IMG/VR virus record: IMGVR_UViG_3300021185_002639
Span: 1-43,605 of that record
DNA length: 43,605 bases
Reading direction: 5' to 3' (one strand)
DNA from: a virus
The position numbers were made by a program, and so were the translations under genes. Position 1 is the stretch's first letter; each line of letters begins with the position of its first letter. Below are positions 35,701 through 43,239 of this stretch, in pieces. The notes under the pieces were generated by a model, which saw nothing but the letters and a program-made list of their open reading frames with translations, was not told where the DNA came from and did not search any database.

Positions 35701-36019
35701 CGACAATGTAACTGTTAAGTTTTCCGGTGGTAGTTCTCCAGGATTGCCTCCGACTAACTTTGAATCAACGTCACGTTTAAGTTCGAACAATGTTGATACA
35801 CAATTACAACAACCGTTAAGACCAGGAAAAAATATTACTACTGTGTTTGTACATCCAAATAATAAAGATTTAATAAAACTTACTAATGTATACGGTGCTG
35901 ATAGACAAATTATTACGCCAGGAGCGCTTAATTCTAAGGCTACATTTATTCGTGCTAGAAACCTTGATCAGGATATAGTAAATAAAATTATTGTAAGTCT
36001 TGTGACAAGGGAAATTTAA
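32744..36019 (+). CDS. Large tail structural protein B of a paralogous pair (1091 aa)
   Basis: The ATG at 32744 follows GGAGGAG. It shares landmarks with the preceding protein: TLLGIDRAETQLSLFSDVSS (about 85-105), KAYRYQPGRISGFTFGFK (about 292-309), FGWYGAIGARFLAYVPTGNG (about 417-436) and KYGASCYIDGGDDNAG (about 480). Here the gap between the second and third landmarks is only about 125 residues, so the extra helical region of the paralog is absent. The second half contains a calcium-type acidic loop (DRDDDGDIDEADLE, near residue 525), like a dockerin or EF-hand loop, and beta-rich C-terminal domains. The start of the next gene overlaps its stop (TAATG). Confidence 0.82.
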   Translation: MPQIKLGFDRIPIPTTTKLEELKNFPTGETLRDRTGNLLYTEVETPLAERAKVKNATSTFINNDEDNPVKIEEQFPATSEVSSTLLGIDRAETQLSLFSDVSSYGLNEEEFEYFSGPTLNLPITWYQRNSDLYGRHTALNFIEETNEQALVMSIFPVPYTFPYGPEFAETRGDYQPALYEKYLAFVRLGNLYYDMFVEAGFQSFADKHFLPVSMLNAPTESLSVNYGVNFTKSEIFDQVGRWTFMWMDIRDGIAIDARNLKKLDFLPGYDSDNTQPGQTSDNGVVSVLQTKKAYRYQPGRISGFTFGFKCSFDPASTQNIIEWGTANSTDMYMFQVKGSRLAVVRRSTVPLPQNILQQMGLTIQDQRFVPNPAPFEENSLYEIEITQDLFNGDTMDGNGKSGYNIDVTKVTMYKVEFGWYGAIGARFLAYVPTGNGDCRWVVMHTIIIENGMGQPCLADPYFKFKYILDINETSFLRSPQFLYKYGASCYIDGGDDNAGEVYSYNSNQVVSSFITLTDRDDDGDIDEADLESTIGGKSILGIQPKEQLINADGIGVNNKRDTYIEDLKVITDALAQLDIVEIGGCPGFGHHYAPTLRSNETGIYFNTLSFTEDRTQMLLTDGETFSDLEDGTKMIGPGLVNFYLQKDPLSVDDTSAYFRREGIIGPNITTFNEKIPEKLNVNDELVEFFRYDTTQIKFTKYNALAASDLPLTGEKINVNFLNSRQVDNYGIEAHNAEYFVGISFDKPKVVFTPNEELVFEDRNTGIDRSFDLEQLVMLNFTPDVINTNESGIELSEGLSIQGDVKMEMDFRIDRPAGEDTGNCSQITITEEPKQNYNVIYSSTLKGDSYPVGNYLTFDLEPVALVNATVIVGAEIGQENPDGTLSGSGMRFTSDIIVNKYFEFGEELTQYAVSIDTVPLENAFKIFLSPIKIADPKVQFKVYFGDFDFKPMYVIIGMRDNAEVCNISIAETKGNKLRSFVPTWLTNDNVTVKFSGGSSPGLPPTNFESTSRLSSNNVDTQLQQPLRPGKNITTVFVHPNNKDLIKLTNVYGADRQIITPGALNSKATFIRARNLDQDIVNKIIVSLVTREI

Positions 36020-38394
36020 TGGCAATTAAAAAAACAAACTTCTACGGATTAAATGTATCTAAAACATTTACTGATATTCCGAGCACTAAGTCTGCTGTTA
36101 TTAATTTAGGTTTAGATGAAAAAGATTTAGAAAAAATTAATGGAATTTCCGAGTATGGCGGAACTAAAACAGATATACAGTCATTATCTGAACTTGATCA
36201 ATATTTGTCACGCAGTATTACAGCATATGCTAAAGAGGTAAGCAGTTACGAAGAAATACTTAGTAACAGTGCAGATCCTAGTAAGAAGCTTCGAGGTAAC
36301 TTAACAGTTAACGGTATTATAGGCGGGTCAGCCCTCAAATATCAGTATTATGACGGCATTAATGATGAAATAAGAATTGCTGATATATCAACATCAAGAA
36401 CATCGTCGTGGAGTACTACTGTTGACCAAGAAGTGATTCCAGAAACAACTCCAATACAGTACGGATTAGAAGTAGAAGTTGGTGGTGATATTGTAGCTAA
36501 TGAATTAGAAATATTTAAAGAAGTACGCCCTGTTATTTTTCCAGATAGTGAGTTACCGACACATAAACTAAGAGTGCTAATGGATGGTCAAAATGTATTA
36601 TGGTATGTTATGAAAAACTTACCATTAATATTCGAAGGTGAATTTAGAAGCTTAAATGCAAGATGCGAACTTATACAACCCGGTAATGTTAGTTGGCGAA
36701 TATTCTACGTTGACAATGAACTACTAAGTTTAAACTTTGAAAATCAAGGCGGAGTTAACAGTGAGAGCATACTGAATATTGCTGACACATTAACACGTAG
36801 AAAAAACATAGAAATTTATCACAACCCCGACAACTATAGTCTTATATCTCTTCCAAATTGTGGAATAAAATTCTTACCTAACGCAACTATAGATAATTTG
36901 ATTGAATTAGACTTAGAAAATAACTCGTTAAATACATTTCCTGACTTTAGCTTTTTTGCTCCATCATTATCAGTTTTAAAAATTAGTAAGAATAACTTTA
37001 CTATCGGCGATGACTCTAATCTAAGAACTTTAAATGCAGACGTTATTGCTAAAATACCAGCTGGATTGTCTGAACTATATATCGGTAGTTGTTTTTCAGG
37101 ACCGATACCGGATCCCACTGTGTTAAGTGGAACAAACTTATTAGTTATGGATTTTTCAACATCATCGTTTTTAAAATTCTCTGGAGCGTTGCCAGTTCCG
37201 CCGCCATCGATACAAGAATACGTAATGTCTGGAAATACATTTTCTGGTATTATTCCTAGTGAATTATTAAGTGCAATAAATTTATCTATTTTAAATTTGT
37301 CAGCATCGGTAATAGAAAATGATCCAATCGACGAACTACCATTACAAAGTATGTTATTAACAAACGTAGATATTTCAGGAAATATTCTTGCTGTTCCGGA
37401 CTTGACAAATCGAGTACTACTTAAAGTTTTTAAACAGAGTGCAACAATGCGTCAATTTGGTGATAGATCAAGCATACTAACTGACAGTGGTGCTTGGAAG
37501 TTTACAAACTGTTCTGCACTCGAAGAACTAAATTTTGAAAACCACAATGTAAAGGGATACTTACCTACTGAGTTTTTAGGCAATACTAGTTTAAAACAAA
37601 TTAAAATGTTTGGCACAGAACTAGAAGGAGTGTCGGCGCTTTATACATTTGATCAGGGCATGTTTGAAGATTGTCTTTTAACTTTGTTAGAGTTTGAGTA
37701 CTCAAGTGTAAATAATGGCGTGAAACCGATACACCCTAATACATTCACTGGATTAGTAAATTTAACTAAACTCGAAATCGAAGGTTCTTATAACGCTTTT
37801 GGTGATAAAAATATTAACGGTAACTTACCGTTAATTGGAGATTTAGTAAGTATTGAAAGAATTATTTTTACTATTTCACAAATTACAGGTACCATTTGGC
37901 CATCAATAGATAATAATCCAAATGTTGAGTTAATTAATTTATCAACTAACTCACTTACTGGACCCTCACCGGCATGGACCAGTGCATCTCTTAGATATTT
38001 TTATGCAGATCAAAATGAACTAACATCATTTAGCCAACTTAATGCTCCTAACTTAGTTCGATTACATTTACATTTTAATAGTATGACTGGTGATATACCT
38101 GACTTGTCTAACATGGTTAACTTAACTTACCTATGGGCAAATAATAATCAACTTACAGGTTATACAGCAGGATCATTTACAACAATGGCTGCACTACAAC
38201 GATTAGATCTTAGTTTTAATAATCTAGTATCAGGTGCAATAAATCAAATTATATCAGACTTATATGATAATTACGAAGCAAACCCTAGAACTGGGGTTAC
38301 TATTAATTTAGCAGGTAATGATTCTCCTGATGCTACAGCAGCAGAACGTATAAGTTTCTTAGCAAGTAATGGTTGGAGCATAATTACGTCATGA
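36019..38394 (+). CDS. Tail-associated leucine-rich-repeat protein (791 aa)
   Basis: The ATG at 36019 overlaps the previous stop; AAGGGA is upstream. Residues 1-260 look like a structural N-terminus shared in style with neighbours (LRGNLTVNGIIGGSALKYQY). From about residue 270 to the end there is an extended leucine-rich-repeat array: LIELDLENNSLNTFPDF, LSVLKISKNNFT, LSELYIGSCFSGPIPD, LKQIKMFGTELEGVSALYTF, VELINLSTNSLTGPSP, LVRLHLHFNSMTGDIPDL, LTYLWANNNQLTGY and LQRLDLSFNNLVSGAI. The LxxLxLxxNxLxGxIP style is well known from plant and some bacterial LRRs. A capping segment ends the protein. It probably binds a host surface ligand. Such a fold is unusual in phage tails. Confidence 0.85.
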   Translation: MAIKKTNFYGLNVSKTFTDIPSTKSAVINLGLDEKDLEKINGISEYGGTKTDIQSLSELDQYLSRSITAYAKEVSSYEEILSNSADPSKKLRGNLTVNGIIGGSALKYQYYDGINDEIRIADISTSRTSSWSTTVDQEVIPETTPIQYGLEVEVGGDIVANELEIFKEVRPVIFPDSELPTHKLRVLMDGQNVLWYVMKNLPLIFEGEFRSLNARCELIQPGNVSWRIFYVDNELLSLNFENQGGVNSESILNIADTLTRRKNIEIYHNPDNYSLISLPNCGIKFLPNATIDNLIELDLENNSLNTFPDFSFFAPSLSVLKISKNNFTIGDDSNLRTLNADVIAKIPAGLSELYIGSCFSGPIPDPTVLSGTNLLVMDFSTSSFLKFSGALPVPPPSIQEYVMSGNTFSGIIPSELLSAINLSILNLSASVIENDPIDELPLQSMLLTNVDISGNILAVPDLTNRVLLKVFKQSATMRQFGDRSSILTDSGAWKFTNCSALEELNFENHNVKGYLPTEFLGNTSLKQIKMFGTELEGVSALYTFDQGMFEDCLLTLLEFEYSSVNNGVKPIHPNTFTGLVNLTKLEIEGSYNAFGDKNINGNLPLIGDLVSIERIIFTISQITGTIWPSIDNNPNVELINLSTNSLTGPSPAWTSASLRYFYADQNELTSFSQLNAPNLVRLHLHFNSMTGDIPDLSNMVNLTYLWANNNQLTGYTAGSFTTMAALQRLDLSFNNLVSGAINQIISDLYDNYEANPRTGVTINLAGNDSPDATAAERISFLASNGWSIITS

Positions 38395-39353
38395 CAGGAT
38401 TAACAGGATTTTCAAAAGAAAACAATTTAGTAGAAAATATTTTAGATAGATTAGCAATACAAAATTTACTTCCTAACTTAGGCGGTATTTCAGATGACGT
38501 TGCGTTATTTACTAATAACTTAAGAAATGAAAGTATATTAACTATACGCAATACTGAGTTTACTCAATATGTAATTACCCTTGCTAATATAAACAACGAT
38601 TTTAAAACTAGGTCAAATGTATTTACAAATGGCGATAAAGTTGATGCGTACTATAATGATATAAAACAAAATGCTAATCAGCTATATGTAAAAGACTCTA
38701 ATGCAATATCAACATTTAGTTTAAGCGAAGATGCAAACTTGTCTAGTACATACGACTTAACAGCACTTCAGGCACTTGGTGGTGATATTGTTTTTAAAAG
38801 AAACAACGCTACACTGCTAGAAAATATTGCATATGCTAGTATAAGTGACATTGACTATGTACGCCCTAGTTCAGCATCAGTAACTGCTCGAACAGCCGAG
38901 TACCAAGCAGCGCCTGGTGAGAAATTATCTGAAGTAATAGACGAGTTAGAGTTATCACAATCTAAAAAAGCAATAAAATATAGAAAAGACGGTAGTTTAT
39001 CCGTTGACTTTTCTATTAGAAGTGAAGGACCGTTTACTGTACAAGGCGATGTAGATTCCGGAGTAGACGAACCAGGATTTTATATTACTGATGCTACAAG
39101 TTCTCCAGATAATCCAGTTGCTATTAGAGCATTCTCTAATGATTATAATCCGTGGACTAATGATCTAGCAGGCGGCTTAGTAACACAAGCATCATCAGTA
39201 ACAATGCGTAAGCTAGTTGTAGACGGTGACGTTACAATGAACGGAATAAATGTTGTGACCGAAGTTGGTAATATTACTGATGTGTTCACACATAAGTTAC
39301 CTATCACGATTGACGGGCAAACTTACTTCTTATGTCTTAATAAACCTGTTTAA
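38391..39353 (+). CDS. Tail structural protein (320 aa)
   Basis: The ATG at 38391 overlaps the previous stop (ATGA); a TTG at 38373 would lie inside the LRR gene. The N-terminus is helical (KENNLVENILDRLAIQNLLP), continuing with LRNESILTIRNTEFTQYVIT and LANINNDF. The C-terminal part is beta-rich with fibre units (LVVDGDVTMNGINVVTEVGN). The N-terminal half has a similar order to that of the minus-strand 734-residue protein (NLLNDF, TQAIKTIRSYPVT, IIALANITF), so they may be related. Its stop overlaps that of the convergent gene at TTAA (39350-39353). No enzyme motif. Confidence 0.78.
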   Translation: MTGLTGFSKENNLVENILDRLAIQNLLPNLGGISDDVALFTNNLRNESILTIRNTEFTQYVITLANINNDFKTRSNVFTNGDKVDAYYNDIKQNANQLYVKDSNAISTFSLSEDANLSSTYDLTALQALGGDIVFKRNNATLLENIAYASISDIDYVRPSSASVTARTAEYQAAPGEKLSEVIDELELSQSKKAIKYRKDGSLSVDFSIRSEGPFTVQGDVDSGVDEPGFYITDATSSPDNPVAIRAFSNDYNPWTNDLAGGLVTQASSVTMRKLVVDGDVTMNGINVVTEVGNITDVFTHKLPITIDGQTYFLCLNKPV

Positions 39354-41554
39354 AGACTAGTTCCAATAATTTTATAAGGCGTTGATACTTGATTATTAAC
39401 ATCACTAACTAAGATATCTACAAGTCGAAAATATTGAGTATCGTCGGCTGCCGAATACTCTGTAGATATATTAATAAAGTTTTTAAACTCTATATCTAAT
39501 GCTCTTATTTTTCCATTTTCAACAATAAGGTGCTCAGTATTAGTTGTTAATCCTGTAAGTGTTGCACTAAATGGCGCCGATGTATCAGCATTTGCACGTT
39601 CAGCTATGATTCTATCACCTTCCGCTAAATTAGCAGTAGCATTACTTACTAAAGTAATTGTATTTGTGCTAGAATCAACAGTAGCAACTTCTTGTAATGA
39701 TGATGTGCCGCCTTTGCCGATTGATTTAATATAATAGCCTGGTTCGATACCATACACTGTATCTAATATTAAAGTAGTAAGGTTAGTAATTGTTACTACA
39801 TTATAAGTTGTGTAGTTTAAAATGCCGGCATCTTTATAGATATAACTTATGCCGCTAGCAGCACCGGCGACAGCTTCAAAGGAACTGGAACTAGTCACTT
39901 GTGTTATATCATATCTGCCAGTATCGGTTATTAACAGCATTCCTTCAACTAAGTCAGCACCAAAGTAAGAACTATTAATAGTGACACTAGTACCAGATAC
40001 AGTTACGTCAACTCTATCTACCAATCCTCTATGATCAACTAATGTTGTTATTACATCGTTAGTTACACCTATTGAAGTACCTTGAGTTGGGCTACTTAGT
40101 ATGAATCCTGAGCCAGGTAATATTTCAGTAATATATGTGCCGTCTAGAAGAGTACAATCTCGACCGGAAGCAGATCCACTAATCAATACTAAATTACCTG
40201 CTGCTGCTGTTAATGTAAGGCCTGGGTGTTGGAGGCTTTGGGCAACAATAGGAGAGCTATCTCTATATTCTACGCCTATGCCTATAATTGTTTCAACTGC
40301 TGCTCGATTAACCGGAGGAATATAGTCTGATGTATCAATTGGTCCAACTGTTATAATACTTTCGGTGTCACTTAGTGTACCAATAATGCCGCCATCGCTG
40401 CCAAGTTTGTTTACATAAAACTTTTTAAATTCAGGAAAATTTGCAGGGTCTTGACTTGGTAAATCGTTTAGTGTACTATAGTAATTATTGTTAATTACTG
40501 TTCCTAACAATACTGATAAGCTTAGGGTAAACTGTTTATTCGGAGGAGTGACGTCCTCATCGAGCCACCAAAGTATTTTTATTCTTCTAGGTGAAAATCT
40601 TAAGAAGCCTGGAATGATTATCGACTTCTCTTTACCACCTTGACCAAAATGAGTAGATGGATGCAAAGCTCTACCGTATAAAGTCGCTGGCGCTGCTGTA
40701 TGATCGAACTCTGTTAGACTTATTCTGTCATTAGACGGATCAACACCGCGAGTGTCACCGGACCAATACAAACTATCGTCAGTACGTGCTGAATCAGTAT
40801 AAAGTTTAATGCTATCAAGGTTCATTATTCCTTCTTTACCGCTTACAACTGTTGAAAAAGATTGAGTGTTAGCTAATAAAAAATCATAGAAAGGACCGTC
40901 GTTCCACACAATGTTTTGCATTACTCCGTTGTTATCTTCAATCTGTATTATTAAGTGACCGGTTGTTTTAATATTAACAAATAAATCGCCGTTGCCTTCA
41001 GGAGTAATATAACCCTCCCATATCACTGCACCTTGTTGATTTTCAAATTGAGAATTAATTTTGTTATCCCAAATAAATTCTCCATCTAGCCAAAACTGCT
41101 TTTCATCTTTCGGAACTTGATTTCCAACTAGTGCAGTAATTGGATCAGGATCTCCCGGAGTTATCGTAGAAAGTTGAGATGTATTATAGAACTTTGCTTG
41201 CAATCCAAACGGACTACCTCCAAAATAGCTGTCTTGGCCTGCTTCTAATTTTATTCTATCAAATTGATTTTTAACAGTAACTAACGGTACAGCTGGAGCA
41301 GTTACAGATGCTTCGAGATCTGGGTCGTAATATGTATTTCTAAAAGTTATATTAGCAAGTGCTATTATTTCATCTTGCGTTACCGGGTAAGATCGTATTG
41401 TTTTAATTGCTTGTGTTAAGTCGTCACTTATATAAGTATCGTTACCAGTGGCAAAGTCGTTTAAAAGATTTGTTAAACCCTCGTCGGCATTTTCTAAATC
41501 TCCAAGATTTTGATCTCTTCTTAATCCAATGTTTCTAAAACTGTTTTGCGGCAT
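39350..41554 (-). CDS. Tail structural protein with PA14-like region (734 aa)
   Basis: It reads leftward from the ATG at 41552-41554, with a late box at 41579-41585; upstream AGGAAG (minus strand, 41559-41564) serves as ribosome binding site. The N-terminus (MPQNSFRNIGLRRDQNLGDL) and IIALANITFRNTYYDPD form a helical start like the neighbouring 320-residue protein. Residues about 125-235 (GGSPFGLQAKFYN, then VIWEGYITPEGNGDLFVNIK and HLIIQIED) resemble PA14-type carbohydrate-binding beta domains. The rest is a chain of short beta modules (LISGSASGRDCTLLDGTYIT, TVYGIEPGYYIKSIGKGG). Probably a receptor-binding or baseplate-associated protein; the binding partner is unknown. Confidence 0.8.
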   Translation of the reverse strand: MPQNSFRNIGLRRDQNLGDLENADEGLTNLLNDFATGNDTYISDDLTQAIKTIRSYPVTQDEIIALANITFRNTYYDPDLEASVTAPAVPLVTVKNQFDRIKLEAGQDSYFGGSPFGLQAKFYNTSQLSTITPGDPDPITALVGNQVPKDEKQFWLDGEFIWDNKINSQFENQQGAVIWEGYITPEGNGDLFVNIKTTGHLIIQIEDNNGVMQNIVWNDGPFYDFLLANTQSFSTVVSGKEGIMNLDSIKLYTDSARTDDSLYWSGDTRGVDPSNDRISLTEFDHTAAPATLYGRALHPSTHFGQGGKEKSIIIPGFLRFSPRRIKILWWLDEDVTPPNKQFTLSLSVLLGTVINNNYYSTLNDLPSQDPANFPEFKKFYVNKLGSDGGIIGTLSDTESIITVGPIDTSDYIPPVNRAAVETIIGIGVEYRDSSPIVAQSLQHPGLTLTAAAGNLVLISGSASGRDCTLLDGTYITEILPGSGFILSSPTQGTSIGVTNDVITTLVDHRGLVDRVDVTVSGTSVTINSSYFGADLVEGMLLITDTGRYDITQVTSSSSFEAVAGAASGISYIYKDAGILNYTTYNVVTITNLTTLILDTVYGIEPGYYIKSIGKGGTSSLQEVATVDSSTNTITLVSNATANLAEGDRIIAERANADTSAPFSATLTGLTTNTEHLIVENGKIRALDIEFKNFINISTEYSAADDTQYFRLVDILVSDVNNQVSTPYKIIGTSL

Positions 41555-41565
41555 AGTGCTTCCTC

Positions 41566-41572
41566 ATAAATA
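41566..41572 (+). promoter_or_regulatory. Late-promoter box ATAAATA for the gene at 41603
   Basis: ATAAATA ends 30 bases before the ATG at 41603. With the minus-strand box at 41579-41585 it forms a perfect inverted repeat. Confidence 0.6.
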
Positions 41573-41578
41573 CTCTTG

Positions 41579-41585
41579 TATTTAT
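41579..41585 (-). promoter_or_regulatory. Late-promoter box ATAAATA for the minus-strand 734-residue gene
   Basis: Read on the minus strand, ATAAATA lies 24 bases before the ATG that ends at 41554. It faces the plus-strand box at 41566-41572, so both late transcripts would start within the same 20 bases. Confidence 0.6.
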
Positions 41586-41602
41586 CGTATTTTGGAGACA
41601 TA

Positions 41603-41848
41603 ATGTTTAACCCTCTTGTAGATAGCTTTGCAAAATTATCCGATTCTGAGATTGAGGATAAAATTATTGAACTTAGTCGTAAGTTTTTTATGACAAATAA
41701 CCCTAGTGTGCAACAGCAGATTAGTGTTATACTAGAAATGTATAAAGAAGAAGGACGAGCTCGTCGTGCAAGTGCAATGGTACAACGCACAAAGAAAACT
41801 GACGATGATCCTGAAAATCCACTTGACAATTTAATAAATGTAAGTTAA
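41603..41848 (+). CDS. Small helical protein of unknown function (81 aa)
   Basis: The ATG at 41603 follows TTGGAGA; an in-frame TTG at 41576 lies inside the late-promoter repeat and is rejected. The protein begins MFNPLVDSFAKLSDSEIEDK and is helical throughout (IIELSRKFFMT, VQQQISVILEMYKEEGRARR), with an acidic C-terminus (KTDDDPENPLDNLINVS). It resembles a conserved small protein of marine T4-like phages, but I know no function for it. It is read from the late box at 41566. Confidence 0.82.
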   Translation: MFNPLVDSFAKLSDSEIEDKIIELSRKFFMTNNPSVQQQISVILEMYKEEGRARRASAMVQRTKKTDDDPENPLDNLINVS

Positions 41849-41854
41849 TATAGT
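41823..41854 (+). promoter_or_regulatory. Possible sigma70-like promoter before the DnaE-like gene
   Basis: TTGACA (41823-41828) lies in the end of the upstream gene. A weak -10, TAATAT (41846-41851, 17-base spacer) or TATAGT (41849-41854, 20-base spacer), precedes the ATG at 41858. Either would start transcription very near the ATG, which has no Shine-Dalgarno. Confidence 0.3.
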
Positions 41855-41857
41855 AGT

Positions 41858-42391
41858 ATGTTGATAAAGACTGACGACTTAGGCGTGCCACGATTCTCTA
41901 ATCGTGACTTAACTGATATGATCTACTCGGGTCATGTTGACAAGTGTCATGTTGTATTATGTGATCCGTCGGATGACATAGATAAATTTAACGCAGCTAT
42001 GCAAGATCAACACTTGCCTGAGCTTACTAAGTATATTGCACTAGATGTAGATCAAAAGACTTTTGACGGTGCATTACAATCAGAATGGTTTATGCCTGAT
42101 GCATACAACAACATTAATGTACTTGATTATTTAATAGAACTTCCTAAGTTCCGCGGATGTAAAACACCCGAATGGGACAGGGTACAAGAAGAACTTAAAG
42201 CATTTAAAGAACGTGGCATGTATGACCTACTACGCTATATGATTTATCTCGTAGACTTTATGCGTGAGAATGACATTGTATGGGGAGTAGGACGTGGATC
42301 AAGTGTAGCAAGTTATGTGCTGTATTTGATAGGTGTACATAAAATTGATAGTATTAAATATGAATTAGACTGGCGAGAGTTTTTGAGATAA
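41858..42391 (+). CDS. Orphan DnaE-like fragment (DNA polymerase III alpha family, 177 aa)
   Basis: The ATG at 41858 lacks a Shine-Dalgarno. The second half follows bacterial DnaE closely. WDRVQEELKAFKERGMYDLL matches the region Y.ERL..EL..I...GF..YF, and LVDFMRENDIVWGVGRGSSV then YLIGVHKIDSIKYEL match V.DFI.WA..N.I.VGPGRGS and Y.LGIT..DP..Y.L. The protein stops at DWREFLR, where DnaE continues FERFLNP and then the catalytic PDIDxDF aspartates. So it keeps the GRGS nucleotide-binding part of the palm but lacks the catalytic residues and the PHP domain. The first 90 residues are not recognisable. It cannot be a working polymerase alone; a repurposed accessory protein or remnant of a split polymerase are the options. 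Confidence 0.78.
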   Translation: MLIKTDDLGVPRFSNRDLTDMIYSGHVDKCHVVLCDPSDDIDKFNAAMQDQHLPELTKYIALDVDQKTFDGALQSEWFMPDAYNNINVLDYLIELPKFRGCKTPEWDRVQEELKAFKERGMYDLLRYMIYLVDFMRENDIVWGVGRGSSVASYVLYLIGVHKIDSIKYELDWREFLR

Positions 42392-42419
42392 GTAATAATA
42401 TAATTATTAGGAGAATATA

Positions 42420-42803
42420 ATGGCTAAAACACAACATAGATCATTAAGAGGCAAAGTCGTAGATATGGACATGCTTCAAAAGAAAAATGAATTAACACCG
42501 GCAGTAGGTAATGCCCGTGTAAATGCCCGTGGCGATCAACTAGGTGCTGGCGGACAGATTATTAAAACAAGAGATGCAGTAGTTAAAGAGTATTATAATA
42601 ATAACGTTGCAACTGAGTCGAGCGGTGTTGCTAAAAAAGCATCAGCGCCAGTTGCTGATGTAATTGTTGAGCCGCAGCCCAAAAAGGCCGCAAAGAAAGT
42701 AAAGAAACCAGAAATTACAAAAGAAGAACAAGATATGTTCAATGATTTTGATGATGACTGGATCGAAGATAAAGATGGAAATTTTGTCCAGAAGGGAAAA
42801 TAA
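42420..42803 (+). CDS. Lysine-rich protein of unknown function (127 aa)
   Basis: The ATG at 42420 follows TAGGAGA. The N-terminus (MAKTQHRSLRGKVVDMDMLQ) and the next segment (KNELTPAVGNARVNARGDQL) are distinctive, then come GAGGQIIKTRDAVVKEYYNN and a flexible basic linker (PKKAAKKVKKPEITKEEQD) ending in an acidic tail (FNDFDDDWIEDKDGNF). Such proteins occur as conserved hypotheticals in T4-like marine phages. Its stop overlaps the start of the co-chaperonin gene (TAATG), which suggests linked expression. The function is unknown; a head-assembly link is inferred only from the neighbour. Confidence 0.8.
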   Translation: MAKTQHRSLRGKVVDMDMLQKKNELTPAVGNARVNARGDQLGAGGQIIKTRDAVVKEYYNNNVATESSGVAKKASAPVADVIVEPQPKKAAKKVKKPEITKEEQDMFNDFDDDWIEDKDGNFVQKGK

Positions 42804-43228
42804 TGTCAGACAACTTTGGAGGTGGTTATAAAATAACACCTAAAATTACAGGTTCATTAGAACCTATTAACGATCGTGTAATAGTAAAAAATATGCACTT
42901 CGGCGAACAAAAAACAAACGGTGGACTAATTATATCTGCCGATGACGGAACAACCCGTGGTATCTATCCACGTTGGGGACAAGTGCATAAAAAAGGTCCT
43001 CGTAATAATGAAAACTATCAACCAGGTGATTGGGTACTAGTAGAGCACGGTCGATGGACTCGTGGTGTTAAACTAGACGAAGGCAATGGTGAAGAAGAAG
43101 TGCGCATGGTAGAAGCTGAAAGTATTCTTGCAATGTCAGACATAAAGCCCGAAGGTGTTCGCATTGGTGCAGAATACGGCGACGGCGAACATGCAACTAT
43201 CGACCCAGCTTCATTTGTTAATAACTAA
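42803..43228 (+). CDS. GroES/gp31-type co-chaperonin
   Basis: The ATG at 42803 overlaps the previous stop. T4 gp31 replaces host GroES and lets GroEL fold the major capsid protein. The 141-residue product has the Cpn10 layout: PINDRVIVKNMHFGEQKTNG (21-40, first beta strand and mobile-loop start), GLIISADDGTTRGIYP (41-56), WGQVHKKGPRN (58-68), YQPGDWVLVEHGRWTRGVKL (72-91), and EVRMVEAESILAM near the end. It is longer than GroES (about 97) by an N-terminal arm of 20 residues and a C-terminal tail of about 30. Identity with gp31 is not visible by eye, so I assign the family but not the symbol. Confidence 0.87.
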   Translation: MSDNFGGGYKITPKITGSLEPINDRVIVKNMHFGEQKTNGGLIISADDGTTRGIYPRWGQVHKKGPRNNENYQPGDWVLVEHGRWTRGVKLDEGNGEEEVRMVEAESILAMSDIKPEGVRIGAEYGDGEHATIDPASFVNN

Positions 43229-43239
43229 GAGGTGTTAAC

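Larger units (their letters stand above)
41566..41585. repeat. Perfect 8-bp inverted repeat formed by two facing late boxes
   Basis: ATAAATAC (41566-41573), a 4-base spacer TCTT and GTATTTAT (41578-41585) form a perfect inverted repeat between two diverging late genes. Each arm is a late-promoter core for one direction. Confidence 0.6.

Noticed and set aside
7037-41554. Diversity-generating retroelement for fibre variation
   Set aside because: No reverse transcriptase, template repeat or C-type-lectin-like variable end was recognised anywhere in the window.
42383-42404. TATAAT at 42399-42404 before the 42420 gene
   Set aside because: No acceptable -35 box at 16-18 bases; in AT-rich intergenic DNA a lone TATAAT is weak evidence.
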